Source: Cryptomeria japonica
Taxonomy: Eukaryota > Streptophyta > Pinopsida > Cupressales > Cupressaceae
NCBI RefSeq assembly: GCF_030272615.1
Contig: NC_081412.1
Coordinates: 543,636,335-543,700,334 of the forward strand
Direction: 5' to 3'
DNA: 64,000 nt
Below, in pieces: positions 23,460 to 34,468 of this stretch. A program made the translations under genes and the position numbers. The notes under the pieces are model-generated. The model worked only from the letters and a program-made list of their open reading frames with translations, did not search any database and was not told where the DNA came from. Position 1 is the first letter of the stretch. Every line of letters begins with the position of its first letter.

Positions 23460-25152
23460 ATGTCTTCTAACTATTTTAAGAAGGACAATCCGAAACTTGA
23501 TGGAACAACCTATGGCATATGGAAGATCAGGATAGAGACACATTTGAATTGCATTGGAAAGGACATATGGGATGTTACAAAGAATGTTTATGCTGCTCCT
23601 ACTAAAGGTCAACCTAATCCACCAAACTTGGCTAAAGATAAGGAAAATGATTGGAAAGCAAGAGAAGCACTTTTGAGCGCATTGTCAGATCAGAAAAATC
23701 ATGGGATTATTAGATAGATCTACTACTGAAGCTATTTTGGACAAATTGGAAACATTGAATGAAGGAGATTCCACAGTCAAAATTGCAAAATTTGAATGCT
23801 TCCGGGTTAGGTATGAAAATCTGAAAATGGAAGAAGATGAAAGGATTTATGCTTTTATGAAAAGAGTAAATGAAATTGTTTTGTGTATACAATGTTGTGG
23901 AGGAACCTTAAGTGAAGATGAAATTGTTTCTAAAGTTTTAAGAGCATTTCCACTGGTATATAAAATGAAAGTTATTGCTATAAATGAATTGAGAACAATG
24001 CCTAATACATCAGTATCTAGAGACACTCTGGTTGGAAAACTTTCAGCTTTTGAACTTGAGAAATTTGGTCATATTGCTGAAATAAAGAGAGATATAGATT
24101 TTAAGGCATCAACTTCATCTGCATCATCATCATCATCATCATTTGACAAATCTGATTGGAAAGCCTTTTATGCAAGAGAACTTGAAGAAAGCAAGAGAGA
24201 AAATGAAGAATTGGAAGAACTTGAAGCATTATTTGCAAGGAAAATGCCTAAAGGTCTAGTTGGAAGTAAGTATGAAGGTAAATCACCCTTTAAATATTTT
24301 AACTACAATAAGATTGGTCATATGGCTTCTAGGTGTCCTGATAGACATGCAAGATTGAAAGAAGAAGCTAAAAGAACATATAAGCCTAACCCTGAATATC
24401 AGAGATACAAGTTTAAGAAGAATAGAGGCAAATCTTGTTACTATCCTGATGAAGGAGTTATTGATGATTCTGATGAGGATCTGACAGACAATGGATGGGC
24501 TTTTGTTGCTATAACAGAAGATCAACCGACACTTACCATTCAACCGGTAGAGCATGCCCTAGTAGCTAAAATTGAATATAAGGATAAATGGATCATTGAT
24601 TCAGGATGTTCACATCATATGACTGGTGATAGAAGTAAATTCTTAACCTTTCAGGAATACAATCGAGGTCTAGTGAGATTTGAAGATGATAAAGCTTGTT
24701 TGATCAAAAGAAAAGGCACTATATCTTTTGATGGTATGAACAATATTGATAATGTTTACTATGTTGAAGGTTTGAAGCATAATCTTTTGAATGTTGGTCA
24801 ATTAGTTGAAAATGGATTTCAGTTACAATTCAAGAATGGTAAATGCACAATCATGAATAGAACTGGTTTAGAAATTGCAACCGGTAATCAAACTAGAGGT
24901 AATATCTTTCATTTGAATAACTATGAGAAGGCATGTTTGATTCCTCATATTGATGAAAGTTGGTTATGGTATAAGAGACATTGTCATGCAAATTTTGATT
25001 GCATTGTGAAAATCAGTACAACTAAGATATTAAGAGATTTACCTAAGATTGTTAAACCTCAAAATCCAGTATGTAAGGAATGTCAATTTGGAAAGCAAGT
25101 TGAGAATATTTTAAGAGTATACCAGATAAATCCAATGATTCTCTTGACTTAA
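23460..25152 (+). pseudogene. Copia gag, protease and integrase N-terminus (frameshifted)
   Basis: Gag starts at the ATG at 23460 (MSSNYFKKDNPKLDGTTYGI, the usual copia gag opening). It shifts frame near 23700 and continues through the gag core to 25152. The zinc knuckle near 24295-24340 reads YFNYNKIGHMASRC, with Tyr in place of the first two cysteines. Protease follows with WIIDSGCSHHMTGD at about 24588-24630; its catalytic DSG is intact. The integrase HHCC region near 24960-25095 reads WLWYKRHCHANF and CKECQFGK, with the first His replaced by Tyr. A TAA stops the frame at 25150-25152. Confidence 0.92.
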
Positions 25153-25781
25153 TTCATATTGATTTATGTGGTCTAGTAAGAAATAGAAGTTGACAAGGAG
25201 ATAGGTATTTTAAGCTAATCATTGATGACTACTCTAGAATGTGTTGGGTTACTTTTCTCAGGGAGAAATCAGAAGATTTTGGGAAATTCAAACAATTCAA
25301 GGTGATGGTAGAGAATGAAACCGGTAAGAAAATCAAATGTTTGAGATCAAATCAAGGAGGTGAATTCACTTCTAAGGAATTTAATACATTCTGTGAAGTG
25401 AATGAGATCAAAAGATAGATATCAACACTTCAGATACCCTAGCAGAATGGAGTTGTGGAAAGGAAGAACATAACTATCTTAGATGCAGCTAGAAGCATGA
25501 TATCAAAAGCAAACCTACCTCATTTATATTGGAGAGAAGCAGTGAATACAACAATTTACACATTCAACAGAGTTCACATCAAAGGTGAAACCGGTAAGAC
25601 CCCTCATGAACTATGGTTTGGTAATACTCCTACTCTTAAATATTTTAGAATATTTGGAAGTAAATGCTATCGTAGAAGAGATGAGTATATTGACAAATTT
25701 GATCCTAGAAATGATGAAATAATATTTCTTGGTTATTCATCTAAGAGCAAGGTATATAGATGTTTTAACAAGAGATTGTAG
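25153..25781 (+). pseudogene. Copia integrase core
   Basis: After the 25150 stop, integrase continues with HIDLCG, IDDYSRMCWV, LRSNQGGEF and NGVVERKN, then the region FGSKCYRR. Of the catalytic D,D,E triad, the second Asp is Asn (AAT at 25350-25352), while the first Asp and the Glu remain. In-frame stops occur near 25192, 25416 and 25439. Most look like C-to-T changes (CGA to TGA, CAG to TAG), as expected from long-term methylcytosine decay. The last open piece spans 25455-25781. Confidence 0.88.
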
Positions 25782-26038
25782 AAAATTGTTGAGAGTGCAA
25801 ATGTGAAGATTGATGAACAGTTTAGACGAAATTCAAGGTACATGGAATCTAAACCGGCAATAGAGATAATAACAAACAAACCTATAATGAGTACACCGGT
25901 ACAATATGTTCATCCAGTTATACCAACATCATCTGAGGATTCAACAGTGACTAAAGAATAATAGCAAGTAAAACACCCCGGTATGTAAGATTGAACCACT
26001 CTGAAGATTAGATACTTGAAAAAAAATATCAAAGAGTT

Positions 26039-27031
26039 ATGAATAGAGGAAGATTGGTAAATGAAGAGGTATGTCTTATTTCTCAAATCGAACCAGCATC
26101 AATTAATGAGGCATGTGAAGATAAATATTGGATTAAAGCTATGGAAGATGAATTAGAACAAATTGAAAAGAACAATACATGGACATTAGTTCCCCAACCT
26201 AAAGACAAAAATGTAATTGGAACTAAATGGGTATTCAGAAATAAACTTAATGAAGATGGAAAGATAATAAAAAACAAAGCAATATTAGTGTGTAAGGGAT
26301 ATTCACGGGAAGAAGGAGTTGGTTATAATGAAACCTTTGCACCGGTAGCTAGAATTGAGGCAGTCAGATTATTCTTGGCTTTTGCAACCCACAAGAATTA
26401 TAAAGTATATCAAGTGGATGTTAAATGTGCTTTTCTGAATGGAGATCTAGAAGAAGAAGTTTATAATGAACAACCTGATGGATTTTTATTGACAAATGAC
26501 AAAGATATGGTTTGCAGGTTAAGGAAAGCTTTGTATGGACTAAAGCAAGCTTCTAGAGCTTGGTATTCTAGATTGGACAAATATCTTTTGAAGATTGGAT
26601 ACACTAAAGGTAATGCAGACAACAATATATACTACAAAGTGACTAATGATGACATCTTGGTTATTGAAGTTTTTGTTGATGATATAATCTTTGGAGGAGA
26701 AGATGGATTATGTAAAGACTTTTCTAATAAAATGCAGCAAGAATTTGAAATGTCTATGATTGGGGAGATAAAATTCTTTTTAGGATTGCAAATTTTAGAG
26801 ACTGATAAAGGTATATTCTTATGTCAATCTAACTACTTGAAGGAATTACTAAAGAAATTTGGCATGGAAAACTCTAAACCGGTAAACACACCTATGACTA
26901 CAACTAATAAATTATCATTGAAGGATGAATCAACACCTATTAATCTGACTAGATACAAGTCTATGATAGGAGGTTTACTATATTTGACACAAACAAGACT
27001 TGATATTATGAATGCAGTATGTATTGTCTGA
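26039..27031 (+). pseudogene. Copia reverse transcriptase
   Basis: A 330-residue open frame with RVT_2-type sequence: GTKWVFRNKLNEDG, FAPVARIEAVR, DVKCAFLNGDLEEEVY, LYGLKQASRAWY and the catalytic box FVDDIIFGG (about 26669-26695), in which the aspartates are intact. A TGA at 27029-27031 separates it from RNase H. This is the best-preserved domain of the element. Confidence 0.93.
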
Positions 27032-27625
27032 AGATTTCAGAGTAATCCTAAAGAAAATCATGAATCAATAGTAAAAAGGATTTTTTGGTATCTACAAGGC
27101 ACTACAAATCTTGGCTTATGGTACCCTAAAGATGAAAACTTTGACTTATGTGCATACACAGATGCAAATTGGGTAAAAGATGTAGATAACATAAAAAGTA
27201 CCATCAACAGAGCATTTTTTCTTAGTAGCAGATTAATTTCTTGGTTGAGCAAGAAACAAAGTTGCACATGTTTATCAACAGCCGAATCAAAATATGTTGC
27301 AGCAGTAACTAATTGCACACAAGTATTATGGATTAAACAAATGTTGAAGGACATAAAGGTAAAATGCAAGGAACCTATAACTATTTACTGTGATAATATG
27401 GTAGCAATTGATATATCAAAGAATCTGGTATTTCACTCAAAGACTAAACATGTTTCTATCAAATTTAATTTTCTGAAAGAGAATGTTGAAGCAAAAGAAG
27501 TGAAATTGGTTTATGTGAATACTAAAGAGCAGACTGCAGATATTTTTACTAAGCCTTTGCCTAAGGAGACTTTTGAATATCTCAGAGAGAAGCTTGGAGT
27601 TCTACCCCCACTGGTAGAGACTTAG
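27032..27625 (+). pseudogene. Copia RNase H and pol C-terminus
   Basis: In line with the reverse transcriptase, the sequence continues as copia RNase H: 'LCAYTDANW', 'STAESKYVAAV' and 'IYCDNMVAI', ending 'DIFTKPLPKETFEYLREKLG' with a stop at 27623-27625. The 126-residue open piece spans 27245-27625; the part before it has one frame problem. Confidence 0.9.
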
Positions 27626-27944
27626 ACAATTGATGTTTGTCATCAACTGGTAGAATTAACAGAGAAATCTTTTTCAAGCTTTGATAAGGAGAGCTACTTC
27701 TTAGGGGGAGTAGTTGGTATTTTGTATTTGAATCTGGTTTTTGTATTGCTTTGGAATTTGATGTCAAAGGGGGATAGATATCTATCAAAAAACACATTTT
27801 GGGAGATATTATTCCTAGGGAGAGAGATATTATGTATTTTGATTTCTAGTTAATGATCTCTTTGGGAGATTGCTGGTTTTTGGTTTTTGGCATTTCTGTT
27901 TTGGCACTTTGATAGTTTTTCCATCTTGTGTTGCCATCAATGCC

Positions 27945-27955
27945 AAAGGGGGAGA
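27945..27955 (+). promoter_or_regulatory. Polypurine tract of copia element
   Basis: AAAGGGGGAGA lies one base before the 3' LTR. The 27626-27944 stretch before it is a 3' untranslated region with no gene. Confidence 0.88.
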
Positions 27956-27956
27956 T

Positions 27957-29015
27957 TGTTTGTATTTTGGATATATTGATATGGTTTTGTCATTTATGTC
28001 AACACTTGTCAATATTTATCAGTACTTGGAGACTCTTGATTATGTTCACCGGCAAGTCAGTGACTTATGCACAGTCACCGGTATTTGGTTCACTAGCAGG
28101 TTATATTATTCACCGGTACTTGGAATGACTTTGAGACTACTTTGTTATGTCGAAGATATTGTTTCAACACTTTTTTATGGTGATTTGTTCATTGGTCTAT
28201 TCAGGTTTGCATATTTGTTGTTACCGGATAATAGGTCCAGTTTATGCACTGGCAAGCATATCTATTCCATATCAACATGACACGTTATGAAGATGATTTG
28301 TTATTATAATAAATGCATTGAGCGGACATGATGCATTGAATATTGATTCATTTGTAAATGTTTTTATTGTAATATCTTTAGTGATCCAGCCTACTCAATT
28401 GGCCTTAGGTTATGGTATAAATGTAAGATCTCATTTGTGATATCGATATGTGATGTAAGTAAGTGCAAATAAGGAATATGAGAAAATAAGTAGAGCTATA
28501 CACACAGACATCATTCAAGAATGAAGGAAGGTTTGAAGAAGGCATTTCAGAGCTAAACCAGTACTGAATCCAACATATGAAGATGCTATTTTGAGTAGTA
28601 CATTATCATTAGATTTAACCATCCAATTGTAGTCAATGTGACTCCCATTTTGTGATTTAGTAGTGAGCTCTAGGCAACTGGCCTTTCTTCATGTGCAGAC
28701 TCCATATTGTACACACATACTATCTGCAGTAGTATCATCTGATTGTGGGTAAGACTTTCTACAATGGTTTTTCCCCTTATAGGGTTTCCACATACAAATA
28801 TTTGTGTTATGTGTTGTGGTTGTTATTGTCTTTCTATTTCATGCATTAATCTTTACCAGTATTGCAATTAACTGATAAAACTGTATACTGGCATAATGTT
28901 TGGTTTACCGGTATTAAGCATTAAGTTTTGGTTAAGTTAATTTTGGTTTGAATTTATTGGACAATTGATTCACCCCCCTCCCCCCCCCCCTCTTAGTTGT
29001 CTCTGGGACCTAACA
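27957..29015 (+). repeat. 3' LTR of copia element
   Basis: 1059 bp, TGTTTGTATTTTGG...GGACCTAACA. It matches the 5' LTR with scattered substitutions and has a longer C-run near 28975-28991. Confidence 0.92.
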
Positions 29016-29333
29016 ACATATATATGTTGCTTATTTGGAAAAAAAAAACATTTTCTTTTCTTTTGGTGGCACAAACTAGAGGCCCTGATTTTCAACATTT
29101 TTCAGCAATGAAAAATTTGTCTTTGAATTTATAAAAAACATATTAATTTTTTTCCTAAAAAATTAAAAAATAACAAACATAAATTTCATTAATAATTCTA
29201 CATTTGATCAGTTTACATCATTTCAAAATTCAATTTAGAAATGTCACTTATATGATCGAAGTTAAATAGTTTTAGTTCTATTGGACAGTGCCTTTATAAA
29301 AGTATGACACATTTTTGTGCTTTTACCCAGCAG

Positions 29334-29407
29334 TGTATCATCTATGGTTGGGAGGACAACAATGATCTATATCATTTTTTGTGGTTAAATGAGGACACCC
29401 TTCAACA
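29334..29407 (+). repeat. Right LTR of capture element, second piece
   Basis: It matches 18162-18235 of the left LTR, and ends CTTCAACA followed by the TAGAG target repeat. Confidence 0.85.
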
Positions 29408-29412
29408 TAGAG

Positions 29413-31599
29413 GATGCTAGAAAGGAAGTCATTTTTGTGTCTATCCTTTAGTTTTTCTCAGAGTTTGGGGCTCTTTTTCCATTTGGTGGTGGAACTTCAT
29501 GAGATTGGGTTTGTACTTGCTATTCTAGGTGTTGTGTCAACTTGTGGGATTTTTCTATTTATGATAATGGTGGTTTGGTTTATATTGTAGATGATAAAGG
29601 TTTCATGTTTCGCTCTATGCCCTTGGCTATTTATGTAGATGGGCTTGTGAATTTTTTGCCCCTTTTGGGCTTTATTGGTGCTTTGAAGGTGATGTTCATT
29701 TGTTGTAGAGGTGGAGAGTTTGTTCCTGTGCTCTTCTTGACTTAGGATTCTCTTGCAAATGATTCTCTATTTTTTGGGATCTTTTCTATTAGGGTTTTAG
29801 GCCCTTGCAAGGCTTTTGCTATTGTGAAAGAAACTTTGGGCCTTTTTACTTTTCCCTTTTTTGGGTCTTTATAGAAGTAGTTTTTTTGTAATGAGTGCTC
29901 AATTCCTTGTCTTAGTTTTTCATTGTGCAATTTCTTCTACTTTTTGGGTCCCTTTGCTTTCTATGTCATCTCCCTTCATGGATATTAATCTTTTGATAAG
30001 CTTGTGTGCTAGTGTTTATGGTAGAAGGGCTTTTTCTAATGGCTTTTATTCTACAATGGTCATTCTTCCTACCCATATTTTCATGGGGTTTGTTCTTTTT
30101 TCCTTGGTCTTTGGTTTTAGTGGTACTTAGTGGACGTTCTTAGTGTCTTTCACTACCCAGTTCCTATTTTTCTCTTTGCTACAATGGGTGAAGTATGTCT
30201 TGGTTTGTTCTTCTATCATATTGGCAATATGGATTCTATGTTCTTGTTGTCTCGAGTTCAAGCTTTGGTGGTTTGAGGAATATATGGATCTTCCTTGTAT
30301 GGGTTCTATCTAGAGCCACTCTAGGTTTGGTTGATGCTTGGAGGACTTCTTGTGTGCTTCTTTGGAGGCTTCTTTTGTTGCTCTTAGTTTTTTGGCTATG
30401 GTGGGATTATAATTATCCATTGACCTTCCCTTATCACGGTGCAAGATGGCTACAAGGAGGGTTTATAGGTCTCTCCTCAAGTCTCTACTTGTTGTCCCTA
30501 AGCCTTTTGGGGCAATTTTTGTGGTGCTATTTTTTTGGTTAGGGGTTTCCTATTCCTATTTGGGGTAGAAATCTGATCATACTAGCTTTGAGAGTACCCT
30601 ATTTGTTATTATTTTTCTCCTTGTGTGGGTCTATGTTCCTACTATCTTGGCTTCACATCGTGCTATTCCTATTGAGGTAGAGATCTCTCTTATCGAGGTG
30701 GAGTTTCTTCATGTTGTTTTGGTTGAGGATTCCTATATTTTATAGTTGTTCCTCTCTCATACCTTTCCTATTGAGGTGGCGTCATCTCCTACTAAGGTGA
30801 ATTTTGGTCATGCAAGCGAGGTTTAATTTTGTTGCAAGGGGGATAATATTTCTCTTCCACTAATTATTGGATTTAAGGGAGTTGATGCTACCCTTTTTAT
30901 ATTGAATGCAAAGGAAATGAATCATATAGATGAAGACACAAAACTAAAACTTGTCTACAAAGTATTTTTCAAGTTAAAAAATTTAGAAGCTTACTTCCAA
31001 TATTTCCATATTGAATGCAAAATAAATGAAGTGTCAACACTAAATAAGGGAGAAAAAATAATTTTATCTAACCATATAAAAAATTTATATTTCGCTTCAA
31101 TAGTTACAAGAATAGTGTGATGAAAAAAAACACTTTTCTATATCTCTTCTTCTGTAACAACTCTAATCCATCATTAGCTTTTAGTTGAATACAATATAAC
31201 AATAAAGTGAAATTATAAAGAACATTATCATACCAAATTAACCTTTCAAGGTGGTAAATTATTTTAAATTGTAAGAATTGTCTATGAATGTAATCATCCA
31301 AGATCTAGATGCCTAATGAATATCGCAACAACAAGAGAGAACAATTTTGACAAGAAAAAATTATACTCTTCAATGATACAATAGTAATAGACAAATGTAC
31401 ATGGGAGACCCCTTAATTATACAACTAAGGTGTGTATAAAGGAGTGAATGAGATAATTTCAAGTGGATAGGTGATAGTGCATCAACATAAAAAATGGTGG
31501 ATCACCCACCAAAGGTAATTTGGAAAATTGCATCCATAATAGTTGGATATGATAAAGTAGTAACATAATAAGTCTACCCAAAGTGAAAATTCTCCAACA
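29413..31599. other. Unrecognised T/G-rich stretch
   Basis: The + strand is T- and G-rich from 29413 to about 30890 with several frames of 60-115 codons. They are low-complexity and hydrophobic and show no domain. Repeated phrases such as TATTGAGGTGG and a G-rich GTTGCAAGGGGGATAA near 30832 hint at the 3' region and polypurine tract of an unknown element. From 30900 to 31599 the DNA is AT-rich and featureless. Confidence 0.4.
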
Positions 31600-31604
31600 A
31601 CTCT

Positions 31605-32098
31605 TCATGAAGGGTTCTCCTCTTACAAACTCAAACACACAACAAAAATAGAGAAGTAGAGAGAAAATGCTTAACAATGGATAGATCGATAATGCTTGAG
31701 GATGATTAAAATTGAACATATTCATTTCTTAAATAGGCAAGAGATGATGAAGTAGTTACAACTACCCTTGTTACAAAACTAAATTCGCTAAGAAATTATT
31801 AAATAATGAGATAAGACTCATCTCTATCTAGAATGCTACCTAATAATTGACATCAACTTTATTAAATTACAAGTTACAAAAGTAACTTTATCATAACTAA
31901 CTAAATATTTATTAAATAAATATTTATAAAACTAAATTTATGATAAATAAAATTTTTATTTAAATTTATTTATTATTAATTCTTTTTTTTTGTTTATTAC
32001 ATAAATAGTAAATTTTTCATTTCTAGTCTTTATTGAAAAAGAACAATATTTTTGGGTGATGCAATATTTCTGTTATACCGTGGATGCTCCTACATCAA
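31605..32098 (-). repeat. 3' LTR of gypsy gag-protease element
   Basis: 494 bp, matching 34469-35014. It lacks the extra tandem units present in the other copy. Confidence 0.8.
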
Positions 32099-32430
32099 AC
32101 ACCTCAGGTAAGATGAAATATTCCATGAGGGAAGCTTGTGAATATTTAAAAATCATATGATGATGTTGAATCCACCATTCTTTCATGATTTCTTCCTCAC
32201 TCTTCTTCACCTTAGTATGCACCTTTATTTATCTTCCTTCTTTCATTCTTTCTCTATTTCTTCCCCTTTGAACATAATTTAACTAGAATAAATTTGCACT
32301 ATTGAAATCTATAAAGTCATAACTATTCTCTTCTTCAACATGAATGTCATGGATTATCTTTGTTACTGCTGCAACATATTTTTCATCATTAGTCTTAACT
32401 ACAATATGGTGTTCCATATTTTCCATGCCT

Positions 32431-32676
32431 TTAGAAAGACGTGTTTTCTACAAACTCATTCTTCTCTACATTCAATATTATGTTAGCATAAATATCATGA
32501 GATTCACCACTTTCAATTTCCTCCAAACTATTAGTCTTTCTTATTTCCTCTTCCAATAGGAGATACTCATCTTCATGAATATTAAATAAGGAAACATCAA
32601 GGAACTCCACTTTCTCTTGTTCATCTACCTTTTCACTTTCAAACTCAATAATTTCTTCCAAATGATTCATTATCAT
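32431..32676 (-). pseudogene. Acidic ORF downstream of protease
   Basis: 81 residues, rich in Glu (repeats of LEEIIE, EKVDEQEKVEF, EEIRKTNSLEEIESGE). It lies where the region between protease and reverse transcriptase would be. No domain is recognised, and it may continue the polyprotein out of frame. Confidence 0.35.
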
Positions 32677-32939
32677 AATATCCTTCTCCGTCCCAATCTT
32701 ATCCTTCTCATCACAAGAATAAATTTTTACCTCATCTTGTTCTATTAAAAAAATTGATCTTTTTGCAAGCCATACTTCTACAAGTCACAATAGTAGATCA
32801 TCTTCTTCATCCTCATCTCCTTTTACTAATTATCTCATGCCATTAACCAAACATATTGTTGTATTAGTGCATACCTTTTAATCTTCCTCCTTTAGGGGCT
32901 TCGACTTGTGGCAAAATCCATCCTTCATTAATGAATAGG

Positions 32940-34100
32940 TGTTTGCATATCCATCATGTACTACACTTCGATCAAATTGTCATGGACCCCCTAACAAAAT
33001 ATTACAAATATCCATAGGCATGATATCACATAGTATCTCATCATTATAGTTTTCAACTTTGAATTTTACCGGACACTTCTCATTAACCAAAATCCAATGT
33101 CCATTCTGCAACCATGCAATCCAGTATAGATGTGGATGTCTTATCCTCTCTAACTTCAACCTATTAACCATCTCTTTTGACACAAGATTGTCAATGTTAC
33201 CACCATCAATTATCACATTACAAAATTTTCCTTTGAATTTGCATTTAGTACGAAACAATTTCTTACTTTAAATTGGATCCACCTCTTTATTCACCAAGAA
33301 TATTCTTGTAACAAGAGCCTCTTCTCCTTTTGTATCTTCAGAACGTGAACACTCAACATCTTCATCTAAAAAGGCAACTCTAGAATTACCCTTGGGCCTC
33401 TTTTTAATCATCCCTTGATGTTAAGGAAACTCAAATGATTGATGTCCTTCTTCTCCATATTGGAAATAGGTTCCACATAATCCTCCTCTTCCAAAAGCAC
33501 TTCCAAATCTCCTTCTTCCTCTTTGATCATTATTTTTTTCTCAGGATGGTAGTCATTATCTCCCTTTTGGCCTTGACTTATGATTGGCTTTTTCCTCTTT
33601 TATTTCTTTCTAATATTCTATTTAGCTTCACCTCCACCTTCAAAGAAAACTGCTATGCTTCCTCAATAATAATCATTTGATCTAGAATTAGCTCCTATTG
33701 TATGCTTGGTTTCAACCCATTTAGGTAATGTGCTATATTTTTCTTATTATCCTTAGAATAACCTATTCTAATCAGGACTTGATAGAACTCTTTTGAATAC
33801 TCTTTGATAGATCTTCTTTCTTGCTTCAAACTTTGCATCTTCTTTAGCAATCCAAGCTCATAATCCATGGGAATGAATTATCTCTTCAACTTCTCCACCA
33901 TCTGATTCCATCTTGTTATCAAGTATTTTCCTCTTCTATTTATCTCCAAGTAGACTTGATTCCACCAAATACTTATGTGACCCTTTAGCTTGATATTTTC
34001 AAACTTGACCCTTCCAGGATTTCCCACTTCTTTGTATTCAAAATATTATTCCATATCATTGATCTAATCTATCAAATCTTGGATTCAGACATCCAAAAAG
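32940..34100 (-). pseudogene. Ty3/gypsy gag and aspartic protease
   Basis: The clearest piece is 33258-32980 on the minus strand, with 'FCNVIIDGGNIDNLVSKEMV', then 'HPHLYWIAWLQNGH', 'DEILCDIMPMDICNILLGGP'. This is the gypsy pepsin-like protease; the active-site D of DGG is kept. Upstream (33300-34060), in broken frames, lie gag matches such as 'RSIKEYSKEFYQV' and 'HYLNGLKPSIQ'. A zinc knuckle near 33440-33490 reads YFQYGEEGHQSFEF, so its cysteines have become Tyr or Phe. Several stops break it. Confidence 0.8.
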
Positions 34101-34456
34101 TATGGGAACTTTCACCTTTGGCCTCTTTCCAATCTGGGATAAGGCTCTTAGTAATCTATCCTCTTTAGTATCTCGTATAGACTCTTATTCTTTTTCAAAT
34201 TGTCCTTACTCATCAGTTTCATATCCACTTTCATCTTGTCATCTTTGTTCTATTCCTATATGTAACACTACTTGTATTTATTGCACTTGTCTTGAGAGGA
34301 CTCTAAAATCCTCATTTGGAATAGAATGTCTTCCACCAACATTTCTTCCACTATGAATTGCTCTTGTAAGCATCTTAACTGTGAGCCAACAACCACAAGT
34401 CTTTATGCAAATTGCCTCACATTCGGTGCTCTTCTTACACACTTAAGAAATATTCA

Positions 34457-34466
34457 TCTAATACCA
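34457..34466 (-). promoter_or_regulatory. Primer-binding site (degenerate initiator-Met type)
   Basis: On the minus strand TGGTATTAGA lies two bases inside the 5' LTR end, close to TGGTATCAGA. Confidence 0.55.
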
Positions 34467-34468
34467 CT

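Larger units (their letters stand above)
22354..29015 (+). mobile_element. Ty1/copia LTR retrotransposon, full structure, decayed
   Basis: LTRs at 22354-23402 and 27957-29015 enclose a PBS, gag, protease, integrase, reverse transcriptase, RNase H and a polypurine tract in copia order. The flanking repeats are GCATA (22349-22353) and ACATA (29016-29020), one base different. Frameshifts, several stops and substitutions at catalytic and zinc-binding residues show it cannot act on its own. It sits inside the TIR element 21616-29328. Confidence 0.95.
21616..29328. mobile_element. TIR DNA element, family A copy 1 (holds a copia element)
   Basis: It is flanked by AGCAG at 21611-21615 and 29329-29333; removing it restores the LTR as seen in the left copy. 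The ends are imperfect inverted repeats of about 30 bp: GGCCAAAGCA..TTGTGTCACACTTT on the left, and GGGTAAAAGCA..ATGTGTCATACTTT on the right read in reverse. Without the copia element it is about 1.05 kb, AT-rich, with a GC-rich hairpin near its left end and no transposase motif, so it is non-autonomous. The 5-bp TSD does not fit CACTA, hAT, Mutator or PIF/Harbinger norms, so I do not assign a superfamily. A second copy lies at 38535-39166. Confidence 0.75.
17883..29407 (+). mobile_element. Short-LTR retrotransposon carrying a captured SNF2 gene fragment
   Basis: LTRs of about 340-353 bp (17883-18235; right copy 21354-21615 plus 29334-29407) are flanked by identical TAGAG repeats at 17878-17882 and 29408-29412. 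A PBS (TGGTATCAAATC) follows the left LTR, and a polypurine tract (AGCTAAGAGGGAG) precedes the right one. The interior, about 3.1 kb, has no gag or pol motif. It holds sequence resembling the N-terminal part of a plant SNF2-family remodeller, then two sets of tandem repeats. The right LTR is split by a TIR element that in turn contains a copia element. I infer a non-autonomous element mobilised by a copia-like partner. Confidence 0.85.

Noticed and set aside
30195-30542. 115-codon hydrophobic frame that could be a membrane protein
   Set aside because: The composition follows the T/G-rich DNA, there is no signal or family motif, and stops flank it in a region without other coding signs.
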